A stretch of 64,000 nucleotides of DNA from Fluviicola sp. (GTDB lineage Bacteria > Bacteroidota > Bacteroidia > Flavobacteriales_D > Crocinitomicaceae), in contig NZ_JAQSWB010000008.1 of NCBI RefSeq assembly GCF_029266855.1, forward strand, positions 203,668 through 267,667. Reading direction: 5' to 3'. Shown in pieces: positions 9,030 through 18,840 of this stretch. How positions within the stretch are numbered: position 1 is the first letter of the stretch; each line of letters opens with the position of its first letter. The notes beneath the pieces were generated by a model that saw only the letters and a program-made list of their open reading frames with translations, did no database searches and was not told where the DNA came from. The position numbers were made by a program, and so were the translations under genes.

Positions 9030-10097
9030 ATGACAAAAATCATCTGTGGTATTCAGCAAATGGGAATCGGTGTTCCTGATGTTCAATCAATTTGGAAATG
9101 GTACAGGGAACACTTCGGTGTGGATGTTCGCATTTTTGAAGAAGCTGCCGAGGCGCCTTTGATGACACGTTATACCGGTGGAATTATCCACTCCAGAACT
9201 GCAACACTTGCACTTTCAATGGAAAGCGGCGGTGGATTTGAGATCTGGCAGTTTACTTCACGCCCGACTGAAAAAAGTACCGAACAGATCATCTTGGGTG
9301 ATTTTGGATTATATGCCTGCCGGATCAAATCGAGAGACGTAAAAGCTACTTATGATTTCCTGGTAAAAAAGGGTGCCCGGGTTTTATCCGAACCGAAGCA
9401 GTTACCAAACGGAAGTTTTCACTTTTTGGTTGAGGATCCGAATGGAAATCTTTTTGATATTGTGGAGGGTTCAGGCTGGTTCATGGACACAAAATTTGAA
9501 GGAAAAACAGGTGGTGTTGCCGGTTCAATGATCGGAGTGAGTTCCATAGAAAAAGCACTTCCATTGTATCAGACAATTTTGGGATACGATCAGATTGTCT
9601 ATGACGTAACAGATACTTTTGATGCTTTTGACAATATTCCCAATGGAAATCATAAAGTTAGAAGAGTATTATTGCAGCATTCACAAGACCGGAAAGGACC
9701 ATTTGCAAAATTGCTCGGGCCTTCTCAAATTGAATTAATCCAGGCTGTGGAAAGAACAGATGCAAAATCTATCTTTAAAAATCGGTTTTGGGGAGATTGG
9801 GGCTTCATTCATTTGTGCTTTGATGTCCAGGGAATGGATGATCTGCAAAAGGAATGCGAACAATTGGGTTTCCCCTTTACTGTTGACTCGGGGAAAACCT
9901 TTGATATGGGAGAAGCCGGCGGAAGATTCAGTTACATCGAAGATCCTGACGGTACCTGGATCGAGTTTGTTGAAACTCATAAGGTTCCTGTTATGAAAAA
10001 ATTAGGCTGGTATATTCATTTGAAGAATAAAAAACCCGGAGCCTTTTTACCTAATTGGATGCTGAGAGCTATGAGATTCAATCGGGTAAAGAATTGA
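9030..10097 (+). CDS. VOC superfamily protein with two glyoxalase/dioxygenase domains
   Basis: This cytoplasmic protein is built of two vicinal-oxygen-chelate modules (about residues 5-150 and 165-330), an arrangement like extradiol and 4-hydroxyphenylpyruvate dioxygenases. Each module contains the typical end motif for a metal-binding Glu: VEDPNGNLFDIVE in the first and IEDPDGTWIEFVE in the second. A conserved His before the second module's metal site is seen in GDWGFIHLCFDV. The substrate is unknown. It is not a clear HPPD because the C-terminal helix region is missing. It stands alone between unrelated genes on the same strand. Confidence 0.75.
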   Translation: MTKIICGIQQMGIGVPDVQSIWKWYREHFGVDVRIFEEAAEAPLMTRYTGGIIHSRTATLALSMESGGGFEIWQFTSRPTEKSTEQIILGDFGLYACRIKSRDVKATYDFLVKKGARVLSEPKQLPNGSFHFLVEDPNGNLFDIVEGSGWFMDTKFEGKTGGVAGSMIGVSSIEKALPLYQTILGYDQIVYDVTDTFDAFDNIPNGNHKVRRVLLQHSQDRKGPFAKLLGPSQIELIQAVERTDAKSIFKNRFWGDWGFIHLCFDVQGMDDLQKECEQLGFPFTVDSGKTFDMGEAGGRFSYIEDPDGTWIEFVETHKVPVMKKLGWYIHLKNKKPGAFLPNWMLRAMRFNRVKN

Positions 10098-10150
10098 TTT
10101 AACAGTAGCTTTTGTTGATTTTAATCCTACCTTCTTATGAATTAAAATTG

Positions 10151-10158
10151 TAATTTTG
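10151..10158 (+). promoter_or_regulatory. Possible -7 promoter element of the DUF4249 gene
   Basis: TAATTTTG matches TAnnTTTG and lies 11 nt before the first ATG. The -33 region is not convincing. Confidence 0.35.
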
Positions 10159-10169
10159 AGTCAAATTGT

Positions 10170-11330
10170 ATGCTTATGAGATTTCTCCAATTTTCACTTT
10201 GTTTCATTATCCTGGCTTCCGCACTTCTAATCTCTTCCTGTGAAGATGATATCGATTTTGCAGGAGACCATGTGGAAACACCCGTTTTATTTGGATTATT
10301 GGATAAAAATGATTCCCTGCATTATGTGAAGCTTACCCGGACATTCGGTGGTTCGAATAATGCATTGGAGGTTGCTCAGATCGCGGATTCAAGTTATTTC
10401 CAGGACGCGGATATCAAAGTAGAGGAATGGGCTTCATTGCCTCCGAATAATGTAAATACCAAAATCAGAACATGGGTTTTAAAGGATACTATCCTAACGA
10501 CCAAAGTTCCGGGTGCTTTCTATAGCCCGAATCAAAAAGTATACTATTTCAAAACCGAACCTTTCAACATTTCAAATCAACCGGCTCTTGGAGATCCAAA
10601 CTTGAATGTGGCTTTGAAAGATGAAGCAACTTACAAGTTAATTGCAACCATCAACGGCGGAGAAATTGTGGTGACAGGTGAGACAGAACTGGTAGCAGGA
10701 ATGGCAATCACTCAGCCTTCAGCTGCAGGAAGCTATGCTTTTGTTAAAACGGTAAATGGCGTCAAACAATATAATGCACTGAGCCTAAAAGCAAATAACG
10801 GGAATGCTGAAGTGGTAGATGCCCGTATCCAGGTCTTTTTCGATGAATATTTCAACGGGGTTCCGGTACAGAAATCATTTACCTGGAAAGTTGGAGAGTT
10901 AAACGGAGACCAAATTGTCGGTACGACATCTAATCTTCCTGCCAATGGTGAAACGTTCTACACATTGATTAAAAACAATTGTACGAATGATCCTACAATC
11001 ACCAAACGTAAATTGACATCGGTTCGATTGCTCATGACGGGTGGAGCAGATGATTTGAGCAAGTACATTTTAGTGAATCAACCAAGCTCTTCCCTGGCAC
11101 AAAACAAGCCCTCATTTACAAACTTATCACGAGCTGATGGCGGACCAGTAATCGGTATATTCAGCTCAAGAATGACCAACAAACAAGAGAAATTCAATAC
11201 AAACAGTACTGCCACTCTTGATTATTTATCCCGAAAAGAATTGTCTACAGGTCCAATCACCGGATTATTAATGTTCTGCAGCGACTACCAGCCTGATATT
11301 AACAGCGGAGAATTCTGGATTTGTCAATAA
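10170..11330 (+). CDS. DUF4249 family lipoprotein
   Basis: This is a predicted cell-envelope lipoprotein. A lipoprotein signal peptide ends in the lipobox LISSC (Cys at about residue 24), followed by acidic residues (EDDID). The body fits the DUF4249 family of Bacteroidota, often found beside TonB-dependent receptors: an early beta-rich segment (VETPVLFGLLDKNDSLHYVKLTRTF) and a C-terminal portion ending in a short Cys-containing tail (GEFWICQ). Here no receptor gene is adjacent. The function is unknown; no catalytic motif is seen. The second ATG at 10176 is equally plausible as the start. Confidence 0.8.
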   Translation: MLMRFLQFSLCFIILASALLISSCEDDIDFAGDHVETPVLFGLLDKNDSLHYVKLTRTFGGSNNALEVAQIADSSYFQDADIKVEEWASLPPNNVNTKIRTWVLKDTILTTKVPGAFYSPNQKVYYFKTEPFNISNQPALGDPNLNVALKDEATYKLIATINGGEIVVTGETELVAGMAITQPSAAGSYAFVKTVNGVKQYNALSLKANNGNAEVVDARIQVFFDEYFNGVPVQKSFTWKVGELNGDQIVGTTSNLPANGETFYTLIKNNCTNDPTITKRKLTSVRLLMTGGADDLSKYILVNQPSSSLAQNKPSFTNLSRADGGPVIGIFSSRMTNKQEKFNTNSTATLDYLSRKELSTGPITGLLMFCSDYQPDINSGEFWICQ

Positions 11331-11352
11331 TATAATTAATTGAAACTTAAAG

Positions 11353-11388
11353 AATCCCATTTGCAGTAGCAGATGGGATTTCTTTTTT
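11353..11388 (+). terminator. Rho-independent terminator after the DUF4249 gene
   Basis: The 12-bp stem AATCCCATTTGC / GCAGATGGGATT (one G-U pair) has the tetraloop AGTA and is followed by TCTTTTTT. Confidence 0.9.
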
Positions 11389-11530
11389 AAGCGAAAACCT
11401 TATTAACCTGGCTGATTTATCCTTTTGTCGGATAAGAGTATACTTATCCTTCCTTTCCCCTGGTAATTAATTATTCTGTTTTAAGTTGATCTTATGACCG
11501 GGCAAAAGTTCTTTTTTCTTTTTAGTTCAT

Positions 11531-11538
11531 TAAATTTG
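11531..11538 (+). promoter_or_regulatory. TAnnTTTG element directly before priA (possible leaderless transcript)
   Basis: TAAATTTG lies only 4 nt before the priA ATG. If it is the -7 element, transcription would begin at or next to the start codon. The -33 match is weak. Confidence 0.3.
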
Positions 11539-11542
11539 TTTC

Positions 11543-14026
11543 ATGAGCGAGCGTATTACTCTTTTCGTTGATGTTATCTTACCCATTCCATTAAGCCAGG
11601 AATTTACCTACCGGGTTCCTTTTGAAATGAACGACCAAATCCAGGAATACCTTCGGGTCATTGTTCCCTTTGGAAAAGGAAAGCTTTACACGGGAATCAT
11701 CACGAAAATCCACCAGGAAGCTCCAAAGCTTTACCAGGCAAAATACCTGGAGCACATTCTCGACGAAACACCCATTATCACGAAAAAACAATTTTCTTTC
11801 TGGAAATGGATATCACAATACTATATGGCTCCCATCGGGGATGTCATGAACGCAGCACTTCCGGCTAATTTTAAACTGGCAAGTGAAACGAAAATTGTGA
11901 TTCACCCGGATTTCGATTCGGATAATACTCCCCTAACCGACAGGGAATACCTGGTGGTCGAGGCCCTGGAGATCAAAGAAACCCTGGACTTAAAAGAAAT
12001 TTCCGAAATAATCGGGATCAAAACGATCCAACCGCTTATTAAAACTCTGCTGGAAAAGAATATTGTACTGACTCTCGAAGAGGTTTCAAATAAGTTTACT
12101 CCCAAAACCGGGCTATTCGTTGTTATCCATGAAAATTACCGCTCTGACAGTGTTCTCAATGAACTGTTTGAACAGCTTGCACAAAAAAAGACCACACAGA
12201 AACAGGAACAGGTTCTGTTGAAAATATTACAACTTGGAGGCTTTCATTCCGGAGAGGTTACCCCTATTCTTCGCAAATCGCTGGAAGACCAGGGATGCTC
12301 TTTATCTGCAATAAACACATTGGAAAAGCAAGGTGTTTTACGTATTGAGCGCTTAGAAATCTCCAGGATCAATTCTTTGGATCAAAGTAAGTTCTCATTC
12401 CCGGTACTGAGCACAGCTCAATCCCTTGCTCTTAATGAAATTGAAACCGGCTTCCAGGAAAAAGACACCATCTTACTCCAGGGAATTACAGGTTCAGGGA
12501 AAACAGAGATTTACATTGAATTGATTCGAAAAGTTCTGGACCAGGGGAAACAGGTTTTATTTCTCGTTCCGGAGATTGCTCTGACCACCCAGTTGATCCA
12601 GCGTTTATCTGCCTATTTCGGAGAAAAGATCGGAGTGTATCATTCCAGATTCAATTCCAACGAGCGGGTAGAGATCTGGAACAAAGTACTTCAAAACGAT
12701 CCAAAACAGTTCAGGTTGGTTGTGGGTGCGCGTTCTTCGATATTCCTGCCGTTCCAGGACCTCGGGCTGATTATCGTAGATGAAGAACATGAAACTTCCT
12801 ATAAACAACACGACCCTTCTCCCAGGTACAACGCACGGGATATGGCGATCGTTTTAGCTCATTTCTTCAAAACAAAGACACTTCTAGGTTCAGCAACACC
12901 TTCCATAGAAACCTTTCAAAACACACGGGATCAGAAGTACGGACACGTCTTGCTTACCGAGCGCTTTTCACAGGTTCAGCTTCCGGAAATATTGTGTGCG
13001 GATATGAAGGAAGAGCGCAGACAAAAAAGCTTAAACGGTCATTTTTCCAAGTTCCTATTGGAAAACATCGTTGAGACTTTAAAAAAACAGGAACAAGTTA
13101 TTCTTTTCCAGAACAGAAGAGGCTACACTCCTATCTGGACTTGTGAGATCTGCGGTTTCAGTCCGAACTGCATTAATTGCGACACGACATTAAACTACCA
13201 CAAGCATTCCAATATATTGAAATGCCATCATTGCAGTTACCAAACGAATCCAATAGGAACTTGTCCGGCCTGCGGAAGCAACCGATTGAAAATGCTTGGA
13301 TTCGGAACAGAGAAAATTGAAGACGACCTATCCCTGATCCTTCCGGACATACGCATTGGAAGAATGGATTTGGATACTACCCGGAATAAGAATAGTCATT
13401 TGGAATTGATCCAGGCATTTGAAAACCGGGAAATCGATGTTTTGATAGGCACACAAATGGTAGCAAAAGGTCTTGACTTTGATCACGTAGGTCTTGTCGG
13501 GATCCTGGATGCCGATTTAATGCTAAATAAAACGGATTTCAGAGCATTTGAACGTGCTTTCCAGTTAATGACACAGGTTGCAGGAAGATCCGGCAGGAGA
13601 AACAAGCGCGGGAAAGTGATCATTCAAACCGGGAATCCGGATCACTGGGTGATTCAAAAAGTGATGGAACATGATTACGATTCTTTCGCAATCAATGAAA
13701 TCGTGGAGCGGAGAAATTATCATTACCCTCCTTTCTATAAGCTCATTCGTTTTACTTTCAAGCACAGGGACCGCGATTTGGTGGAAGCAGGTGCACTTCA
13801 TTTCAGTAAATTATTGAAGGAACAATTCCACGAACGGGTATTAGGACCTGAATCCCCGGTTATCGCGAGGATTCAGAACCTATATCTCAAAGAAATTATT
13901 TTAAAGATAGAGCACGATGCTCCACAAAAGAAAGTAAAGGAACGCTTACATGAGCTGACGGATCAATTTTTCAGCGTTCCCCATTTCAAACCTATTCGAC
14001 TAATTGCTGACGTAGATCCCGCTTAA
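11543..14026 (+). CDS. priA: Primosomal protein N' (replication restart helicase PriA)
   Basis: PriA recognises abandoned replication forks and reloads the replisome. The N-terminal 3'-end-binding domain starts with the conserved [15 protein letters not shown], which supports the ATG at 11543. The superfamily 2 helicase core has Walker [12 protein letters not shown], the DEEH box in [12 protein letters not shown], and the conserved GSATPS. Eight cysteines of the zinc-binding insert are visible from [13 protein letters not shown] to CPACGSNRL. The 827 residues are longer than the E. coli protein but usual for Flavobacteriia. The 3' end overlaps the convergent rpoD gene by 4 nt. Confidence 0.97.
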   Translation: MSERITLFVDVILPIPLSQEFTYRVPFEMNDQIQEYLRVIVPFGKGKLYTGIITKIHQEAPKLYQAKYLEHILDETPIITKKQFSFWKWISQYYMAPIGDVMNAALPANFKLASETKIVIHPDFDSDNTPLTDREYLVVEALEIKETLDLKEISEIIGIKTIQPLIKTLLEKNIVLTLEEVSNKFTPKTGLFVVIHENYRSDSVLNELFEQLAQKKTTQKQEQVLLKILQLGGFHSGEVTPILRKSLEDQGCSLSAINTLEKQGVLRIERLEISRINSLDQSKFSFPVLSTAQSLALNEIETGFQEKDTILLQGITGSGKTEIYIELIRKVLDQGKQVLFLVPEIALTTQLIQRLSAYFGEKIGVYHSRFNSNERVEIWNKVLQNDPKQFRLVVGARSSIFLPFQDLGLIIVDEEHETSYKQHDPSPRYNARDMAIVLAHFFKTKTLLGSATPSIETFQNTRDQKYGHVLLTERFSQVQLPEILCADMKEERRQKSLNGHFSKFLLENIVETLKKQEQVILFQNRRGYTPIWTCEICGFSPNCINCDTTLNYHKHSNILKCHHCSYQTNPIGTCPACGSNRLKMLGFGTEKIEDDLSLILPDIRIGRMDLDTTRNKNSHLELIQAFENREIDVLIGTQMVAKGLDFDHVGLVGILDADLMLNKTDFRAFERAFQLMTQVAGRSGRRNKRGKVIIQTGNPDHWVIQKVMEHDYDSFAINEIVERRNYHYPPFYKLIRFTFKHRDRDLVEAGALHFSKLLKEQFHERVLGPESPVIARIQNLYLKEIILKIEHDAPQKKVKERLHELTDQFFSVPHFKPIRLIADVDPA

Positions 14027-14892
14027 CCAAGGTATGATTTAAGCATCCGGCTTCGGGATGTGTGCTTCAAGCGTCGAATTGCTTTTTCTTTTATTTGTCT
14101 TACTCTCTCTCTTGTCAGATCGAATAAATCTCCGATCTCTTCCAATGTGAGAGGGTGCTTTCCATTCAGTCCGTAATAGAGTCGAACAACGTCTCCTTCT
14201 CTTCCTGACAATGAGGAAAGCGAGCGTTCAATCTCTTTTCGCAAGGACTCTTTCGTTAATTCATTTTCAGGGCTTGGAAGTGAATCATTCGGCAATACAT
14301 CGTACATGCTTGATGAGCTTTCATCACCGTCTACCAATGGAGCATCCATCGATAAATGCCTTGCTGTATTTGCCAGTGACTGACGAACATCTTCTACTGA
14401 GCATTCCAGGTATTCTGCCAATTCATCGGCTGAAGGCGGACGTTCATATTGCTGTTCCAACTCACTATATGCTCTGTTAATTTTATTAATTGTTCCAATT
14501 TTATTCAAAGGAAGCCGTACTATTCGGGCTTGTTCAGCCAACGCCTGCAGGATTGACTGACGAATCCACCAAACTGCGTACGAAATAAATTTAAATCCTC
14601 TTGTTTCATCAAATCTTTCTGCTGCTTTGATCAAACCTAAATTCCCCTCATTAATGAGATCGGGAAGTGATAAGCCTTGATTTTGGTACTGTTTAGAAAC
14701 AGATACCACAAATCTTAAATTAGCTTTTGTTAAACGTTCCAACGCCCTCTTGTCCCCCGCCTTAATTCGTTTAGCTAATTCTACTTCTTCATCAGCAGTA
14801 ATTAATTCAACGCGACCAATTTCCTGAAGGTATTTATCGAGAGATGCTGTTTCCCGATTTGTAACTTGCTTTACAATCTTTAACTGTCTCAT
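14023..14892 (-). CDS. rpoD: Primary RNA polymerase sigma factor (RpoD/SigA family)
   Basis: This is the housekeeping sigma factor that directs RNA polymerase to TTTG/TAnnTTTG promoters. At 289 residues it lacks region 1.1, as is usual in Bacteroidota. Region 1.2 is at the N-terminus ([16 protein letters not shown]), region 2 follows ([20 protein letters not shown] then [14 protein letters not shown]), region 3 is near residues 150-200, and region 4 has the helix-turn-helix ([21 protein letters not shown]). The promoter is not obvious; the divergent intergenic space to the phosphatase gene is 180 nt. Confidence 0.95.
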   Translation of the reverse strand: MRQLKIVKQVTNRETASLDKYLQEIGRVELITADEEVELAKRIKAGDKRALERLTKANLRFVVSVSKQYQNQGLSLPDLINEGNLGLIKAAERFDETRGFKFISYAVWWIRQSILQALAEQARIVRLPLNKIGTINKINRAYSELEQQYERPPSADELAEYLECSVEDVRQSLANTARHLSMDAPLVDGDESSSSMYDVLPNDSLPSPENELTKESLRKEIERSLSSLSGREGDVVRLYYGLNGKHPLTLEEIGDLFDLTRERVRQIKEKAIRRLKHTSRSRMLKSYLG

Positions 14893-15044
14893 GGTCTTTA
14901 CAATTGATTTACATGAATATAACGATTATAAGATACACATAGTTGTGTTAGTTGGAATCAAAAAATGTTAAATGAATAAAGAGATTGTTTAAACTAACAA
15001 ATTGTGTGAATCAATGAAGATTTCGGATAATCAAGTTAAAAAAG

Positions 15045-15052
15045 TAACTTTG
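15045..15052 (+). promoter_or_regulatory. Likely -7 element of the phosphatase-methyltransferase pair
   Basis: TAACTTTG matches TAnnTTTG. TTTC at 15021-15024, 20 nt upstream, is a one-mismatch -33 box. The predicted transcript begins near 15059, 14 nt before the ATG. Confidence 0.5.
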
Positions 15053-15072
15053 CACCCAAATAAACAGGATCT

Positions 15073-15540
15073 ATGCGGGTTTTAATGGTTTGTCTCGGAA
15101 ATATATGTCGTTCGCCTATGGCTGACGGCTGGCTTAGACATAAGGTGAAATTACTTGATTTATCAATCGAGGTTGATTCGGCGGGAACGGCAAATTATCA
15201 TGTAGGGAAGGAACCGGATCACCGTATGCGAAGAATTTCGTTGGAATATGGTGTTTCAATTGATGAATTGAGAGCCCGTCAGTTTTCCGTTGCGGATTTT
15301 GACAATTATGACGTTATCTTTGCAATGGATAAAAGCAATGAGCAAGATATTCTGCGTTTAGCACGAAATGAAAATGATAAGCAGAAGGTAAAGCTTTTTT
15401 TAAACGAATTATATCCGGACCAGGATTTAGAAGTTCCCGATCCCTATTACGGAACCGATGCTAATTTCAAAGAAGTGATTGAATTACTGGATCAGGCAAC
15501 GAATGCATTTTTAATAAACAACCAATTAATACAAAACTAA
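15073..15540 (+). CDS. Low molecular weight protein-tyrosine phosphatase
   Basis: The enzyme hydrolyses phosphotyrosine through a cysteine phosphoenzyme. The P-loop CLGNICRSP (C-X5-R-S) begins at about residue 7, and the DPYYG motif supplying the general-acid Asp lies near residue 118. The 155 residues are full length for the family. The next gene starts within its stop codon (TAATG, 1-nt overlap), which points to translational coupling. In bacteria this family often acts on polysaccharide-export kinases, but no such kinase is present here, so the partner is unknown. Confidence 0.93.
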   Translation: MRVLMVCLGNICRSPMADGWLRHKVKLLDLSIEVDSAGTANYHVGKEPDHRMRRISLEYGVSIDELRARQFSVADFDNYDVIFAMDKSNEQDILRLARNENDKQKVKLFLNELYPDQDLEVPDPYYGTDANFKEVIELLDQATNAFLINNQLIQN

Positions 15541-16250
15541 TGAGTGCCGGTAATTTATACCTTATTCCCAATACGCTTGGAGGCGAATCCACTGAGGATA
15601 TTATTCCTCAAAAAGTAGCTGAAATTGCCAGTGAACTTCGTGTTTTTGCAGTGGAAGACATTAAATCCGCACGCAGGTTGCTTCGTAAAATAGACCGGAC
15701 TTTTCCAATCGACGAATCAGAGTTTTTTGTACTTAACAAAGCTACAGCAGCAAGCGAAGTCTATCACCTGATCAAGGCCATGAAAGCGGGAAAAAGTGTT
15801 GGAATCATCAGTGAAGCAGGTTGTGCCGGAATTGCAGATCCGGGGGCTATTTTGGTTTCCCTTGCTCATGAAAATGAGATCCGCGTTTGCCCGACCGTAG
15901 GACCAAGTTCTATCCTGCTGACTTTAATCGGAAGCGGTTTTAACGGACAGCAATTTTCATTTCACGGATATTTACCCAAAGAACAAAAGGAACGGATCAG
16001 AAAATTGAAGGACCTGGAACAACGGGTAAAAAGAAACGGCGAAACTCAGTTGTTTATGGATACTCCTTTCAGATCCATGCACGTTTTTGAAGATCTACTC
16101 AATGTACTGGCAGATGACACCCTGCTTTGCGTAGCTTCCAACCTGACATTGTTCACCGAACGTATTCAAACGAAAACGATCAAAGACTGGAGAGAAAATG
16201 CTTACGACGTGAGCAAGCAGCCAACGATGTTCGCATTGGGGAAATTATGA
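15540..16250 (+). CDS. SAM-dependent methyltransferase, RsmI/tetrapyrrole methylase family
   Basis: The 236-residue cytoplasmic protein has the tetrapyrrole-methylase fold used by RsmI (16S rRNA C1402 2'-O-methyltransferase). It shows the N-terminal LYLIPNTLGG, the central GIISEAGCAGIADPGAILV (counterpart of the SDAGTP motif) and VGPSSILLTLIGSGFNGQQF. These motifs deviate from true RsmI (SEAGCAGIADPG in place of SDAGTPGISDPG), so it belongs to the shorter RsmI-like subgroup of Bacteroidota and its substrate is uncertain. It is translationally coupled to the phosphatase gene. Confidence 0.82.
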   Translation: MSAGNLYLIPNTLGGESTEDIIPQKVAEIASELRVFAVEDIKSARRLLRKIDRTFPIDESEFFVLNKATAASEVYHLIKAMKAGKSVGIISEAGCAGIADPGAILVSLAHENEIRVCPTVGPSSILLTLIGSGFNGQQFSFHGYLPKEQKERIRKLKDLEQRVKRNGETQLFMDTPFRSMHVFEDLLNVLADDTLLCVASNLTLFTERIQTKTIKDWRENAYDVSKQPTMFALGKL

Positions 16251-16255
16251 GGATG

Positions 16256-16327
16256 TTAGGACTTTAGGACATTAGGATATTAGGACGTTAGGATATTAGG
16301 ATGTTAGGATTTTAGGACTTTAGGACG
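16256..16327. repeat. 8-nt microsatellite TTAGGAYN, nine units
   Basis: Nine uninterrupted 8-nt units begin TTAGGA and vary only in the last two bases. They start 6 nt after the stop codon of the methyltransferase gene. A second low-complexity run of GACTGGA/GAGAC units follows to about 16375. Confidence 0.9.
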
Positions 16328-16420
16328 AAAGACTGGAGACTGGAGACTTAAGACTAGAGACCAGAGACTGAGTCTTAATTCTCTTGTGAAAAATTTAATC
16401 CATACCTATTTCAGTCTGCG

Positions 16421-16572
16421 AGTTTCGTAGTTTGAAAATAAAACACTGCTTCCTCTGACGCTTTGGTCAGGGCTTTCAGCACTAAAGTTTCGCAGTGTGA
16501 AACTACTTCGCTCTTTCGAGCTTCGTAGTTTGAAAATGAAACACTGCTTCACTAAAGTTTCGCAGTGTGAAA
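16421..16572. repeat. Two-copy direct repeat with inverted arms
   Basis: TTCGTAGTTTGAAAAT occurs at about 16423 and again 98 nt later. Each copy continues into AAACACTGCTTC and ends with ACTAAAGTTTCGCAGTGTGA. Within each copy ACACTGC (16443, 16541) pairs with GCAGTGT (16492, 16562), and in copy 1 TAGTTT also pairs with AAACTA. Copy 2 lacks the 44-nt interior (TGACGCTTTGGTCA and flanks). Confidence 0.75.
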
Positions 16573-16710
16573 GGAGACAGTAGCAGACCTTACAGTCGCT
16601 ACGTCTCAAGGTGGGGTACCTCAGGTTATAACTTCTGTTGAAGTTACCTTCGTCTTCAAGTGCTATCGCACTTTCTTCTATGCTTAATCCATACTTAAAA
16701 GGTGGAGTAC

Positions 16711-16795
16711 GGCGGACTAGCGCTGTGTCCTTCGGCTATTCTGTCTTGTGAGGCAGAGCCTCAGTCTTCGTCCGCCGCGGCGGACTCTTATCCAT
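16711..16795 (-). repeat. 3'-end hairpin repeat (REP-like), copy A
   Basis: Two stem-loops lie side by side: TGAGGC-AGA-GCCTCA (16749-16763) and the perfect 16-nt palindrome GTCCGCCGCGGCGGAC (16770-16785). The same arrangement is found at 43501-43580. Both copies sit immediately downstream of a minus-strand gene (27 nt and 3 nt from the stop codons), so they may protect or terminate transcripts. Confidence 0.75.
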
Positions 16796-16812
16796 ACTTT
16801 AAGTATGCTTTA

Positions 16813-18840
16813 TCATCTCACCATGGTCACATGTCCGTTAACGGTATACTTTTTATCCGTATTGGGATCTTTAAAAGTGATTGTCCAGGTATAAATTCCT
16901 TCCTGTACCAAAGCTCCGTTAAAGGATCCGTCCCAGCCAACTTTTGCATCTCTTGATTCGAATAACGTTTCACCCCATCTGTTAAAGATTAATAATCTGA
17001 AACTATAGGGATCAAATCCGGAAGTAAATACCGGCTGGAATGTGTTATTCAATTCATCCCCATCCGGAGTGAAGGAGTTCGGAACATAATAAATCAACTC
17101 ATCGAGAACCCGTACAACAAGCCTGCTTGTATCCGAACATCCAAAGGTATTTGTAGCTACCAATTGAACGGTATAATTACTCGCAACCTCATCGTAGGTA
17201 TGAGTCGGTGAAAAAACAGTTGAATTTCCGCCATCTCCGAAGCTCCAGCTATAGCTTGTAGCATTTGACGAAGTATTGATAAAATGAATTTCAGGATGTG
17301 TAATTGTTGCGTCATATGGAGATGGTGTAAACGAAGCATCCGCCTCCGGATTCACGCAGATAAAATTAACTTTTGTAGAAGTCGCCGAACATCCGTTGAG
17401 ATCTGTTACCGTTAAGGACACTGTGAAGCAGCCTGCAGAGGTATAGTTTGCCGAACCGCTTGCCAGAGAAACGGCTGTTTGCCCGTTGCCGAAATTCCAC
17501 TGTGAGCTTACAGCCGAAGGGGTTTGATTCGTAAAATTGACCAGTAGAGGTACACAGCCTGATAAAGTATCCGCAATGAAATTGGTGGAAGGTACCGGAT
17601 TCACCACAATCGTTGTTGTAGAAGCTCCCGAACAAGAACCCGGAATATCATAGGTAATAACGAATGAACCAGCCCCTGAAACACTTGGATCGAACAATCC
17701 GGTTGCAGCATTTACAATTCCTGTTCCCGACCAGGTTCCGCCGGGACTTGCGGCAGTAAGTGAAACAGCAGTACCATTCGCACAAAAAGGTCCGGTGGGA
17801 GTAATTGCCGTGGATGTACCAGAATTCAAGGCTACAGTAGTAGACGTAGTTGCCGTACATGCATTCAAGGTTATGGTTACCGTATAAACGCCAAATTCAT
17901 TCCCCGAAATAGAAGCAATACCCGGATTCTGAGAAGTTGAACTAAATGCATTAGGACCAGTCCATGAATAAGTTCCGCCCGGAGTTCCGACTGCAGTCAG
18001 GCTTAATGACTGATTTACACAAAGCGGTCCGTTATTCGAAGCTGAAACAGTTGGTAGCGGATTTACGGTAACTGTTACGGGAGCCGATACAGAAGAGCAG
18101 CCCAAATTTGAAACCGTAACAGTATATGTACCGGATGTTGACACGGTAAGTGACTGCGTATTTACTCCCGCGTACCAAGTATTTCCAGTTGCAGAGGAAG
18201 AAGTTAAAGTCACAGAACCACCCGCACAAAAGGTTGTTGGTCCACTGGCAGTAATGGTCGGAACCGGTGGAAGCGGATTCATCGTAACAGTTGTTGCAAG
18301 AGATGTCGATGAACACGGTCCATTCGAAACGGTAACCGTATAGGAACCACTTGCAGAAACAGTGATCGATTGAGTTGTTGCACCATTCGACCAGGTATTC
18401 CCAGATGCTGATGAAGAAGTTAAGGTCACCGATCCACCCGAACAGAAAGTTACCGGTCCATTTGCTGTAATTGTTGGCACTGCAGGGAGCGGATTTACCG
18501 TAACGCTTGTTGCGGCAGATGCCGAATTACAAGCATTCGCTGAAACTACCAATGAATAAGTTCCACTAGTTGAAACTGTAATAGATTGAGTTGTGGCACC
18601 ATTCGACCAGGTATTTCCCGTTGCAGATGAAGAAGTTAAGGTAACTGATCCACCTGTACAAAATGAAATTGGTCCGCTTGCCGTAATTGTTGGAGTTGCA
18701 GGAAGCGGATTTACTGTAATTGTTGTCGCGGCAGATGTGGATGAACACGAGCCGTTAGAAACCGTAACCGTATAAGAACCACTAGCAGTTACTGTAATGG
18801 ATTGAGTTGTTGCACCATTCGACCAGGTATTTCCCGTTGC
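16813..18840 (-). pseudogene. C-terminal part of frameshifted T9SS type B repeat adhesin
   Basis: This is the downstream part of a large cell-surface protein, separated from its N-terminus by a frameshift at about 18841. It contains further Ig-like repeats of the CHU_C-associated type (FCTGGSVTLTSSSATGNTW units), two divergent Ig/PKD-like domains and PKD domains (SSQWNFGNGQT, SYSWSFGDGGNST). It ends with a T9SS type B sorting domain typical of gliding-motility-associated adhesins (YVPNSFTPDGDELNNTFQPV ... FNRWGETLFES ... WDGSFNG). It has no start codon or signal peptide of its own. Restoring 25 missing bases would make one CDS of 1708 codons with the part upstream. Confidence 0.85.

Larger units (their letters stand above)
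16251..16812. other. Repeat-rich intergenic region
   Basis: This 562-nt region between convergent genes contains no supported CDS. It holds an 8-nt microsatellite (16256-16327), a purine-rich GACTGGA-type microsatellite (about 16329-16375), a two-copy direct repeat with internal inverted arms (16421-16572), and a hairpin repeat also found at 43.3-43.6 kb (16711-16795). Confidence 0.8.

Noticed and set aside
16702..16956. Plus-strand frame of 84 codons crossing the adhesin end
   Set aside because: It overlaps the hairpin repeat and the antisense of the T9SS type B sorting domain; composition is that of a shadow frame.
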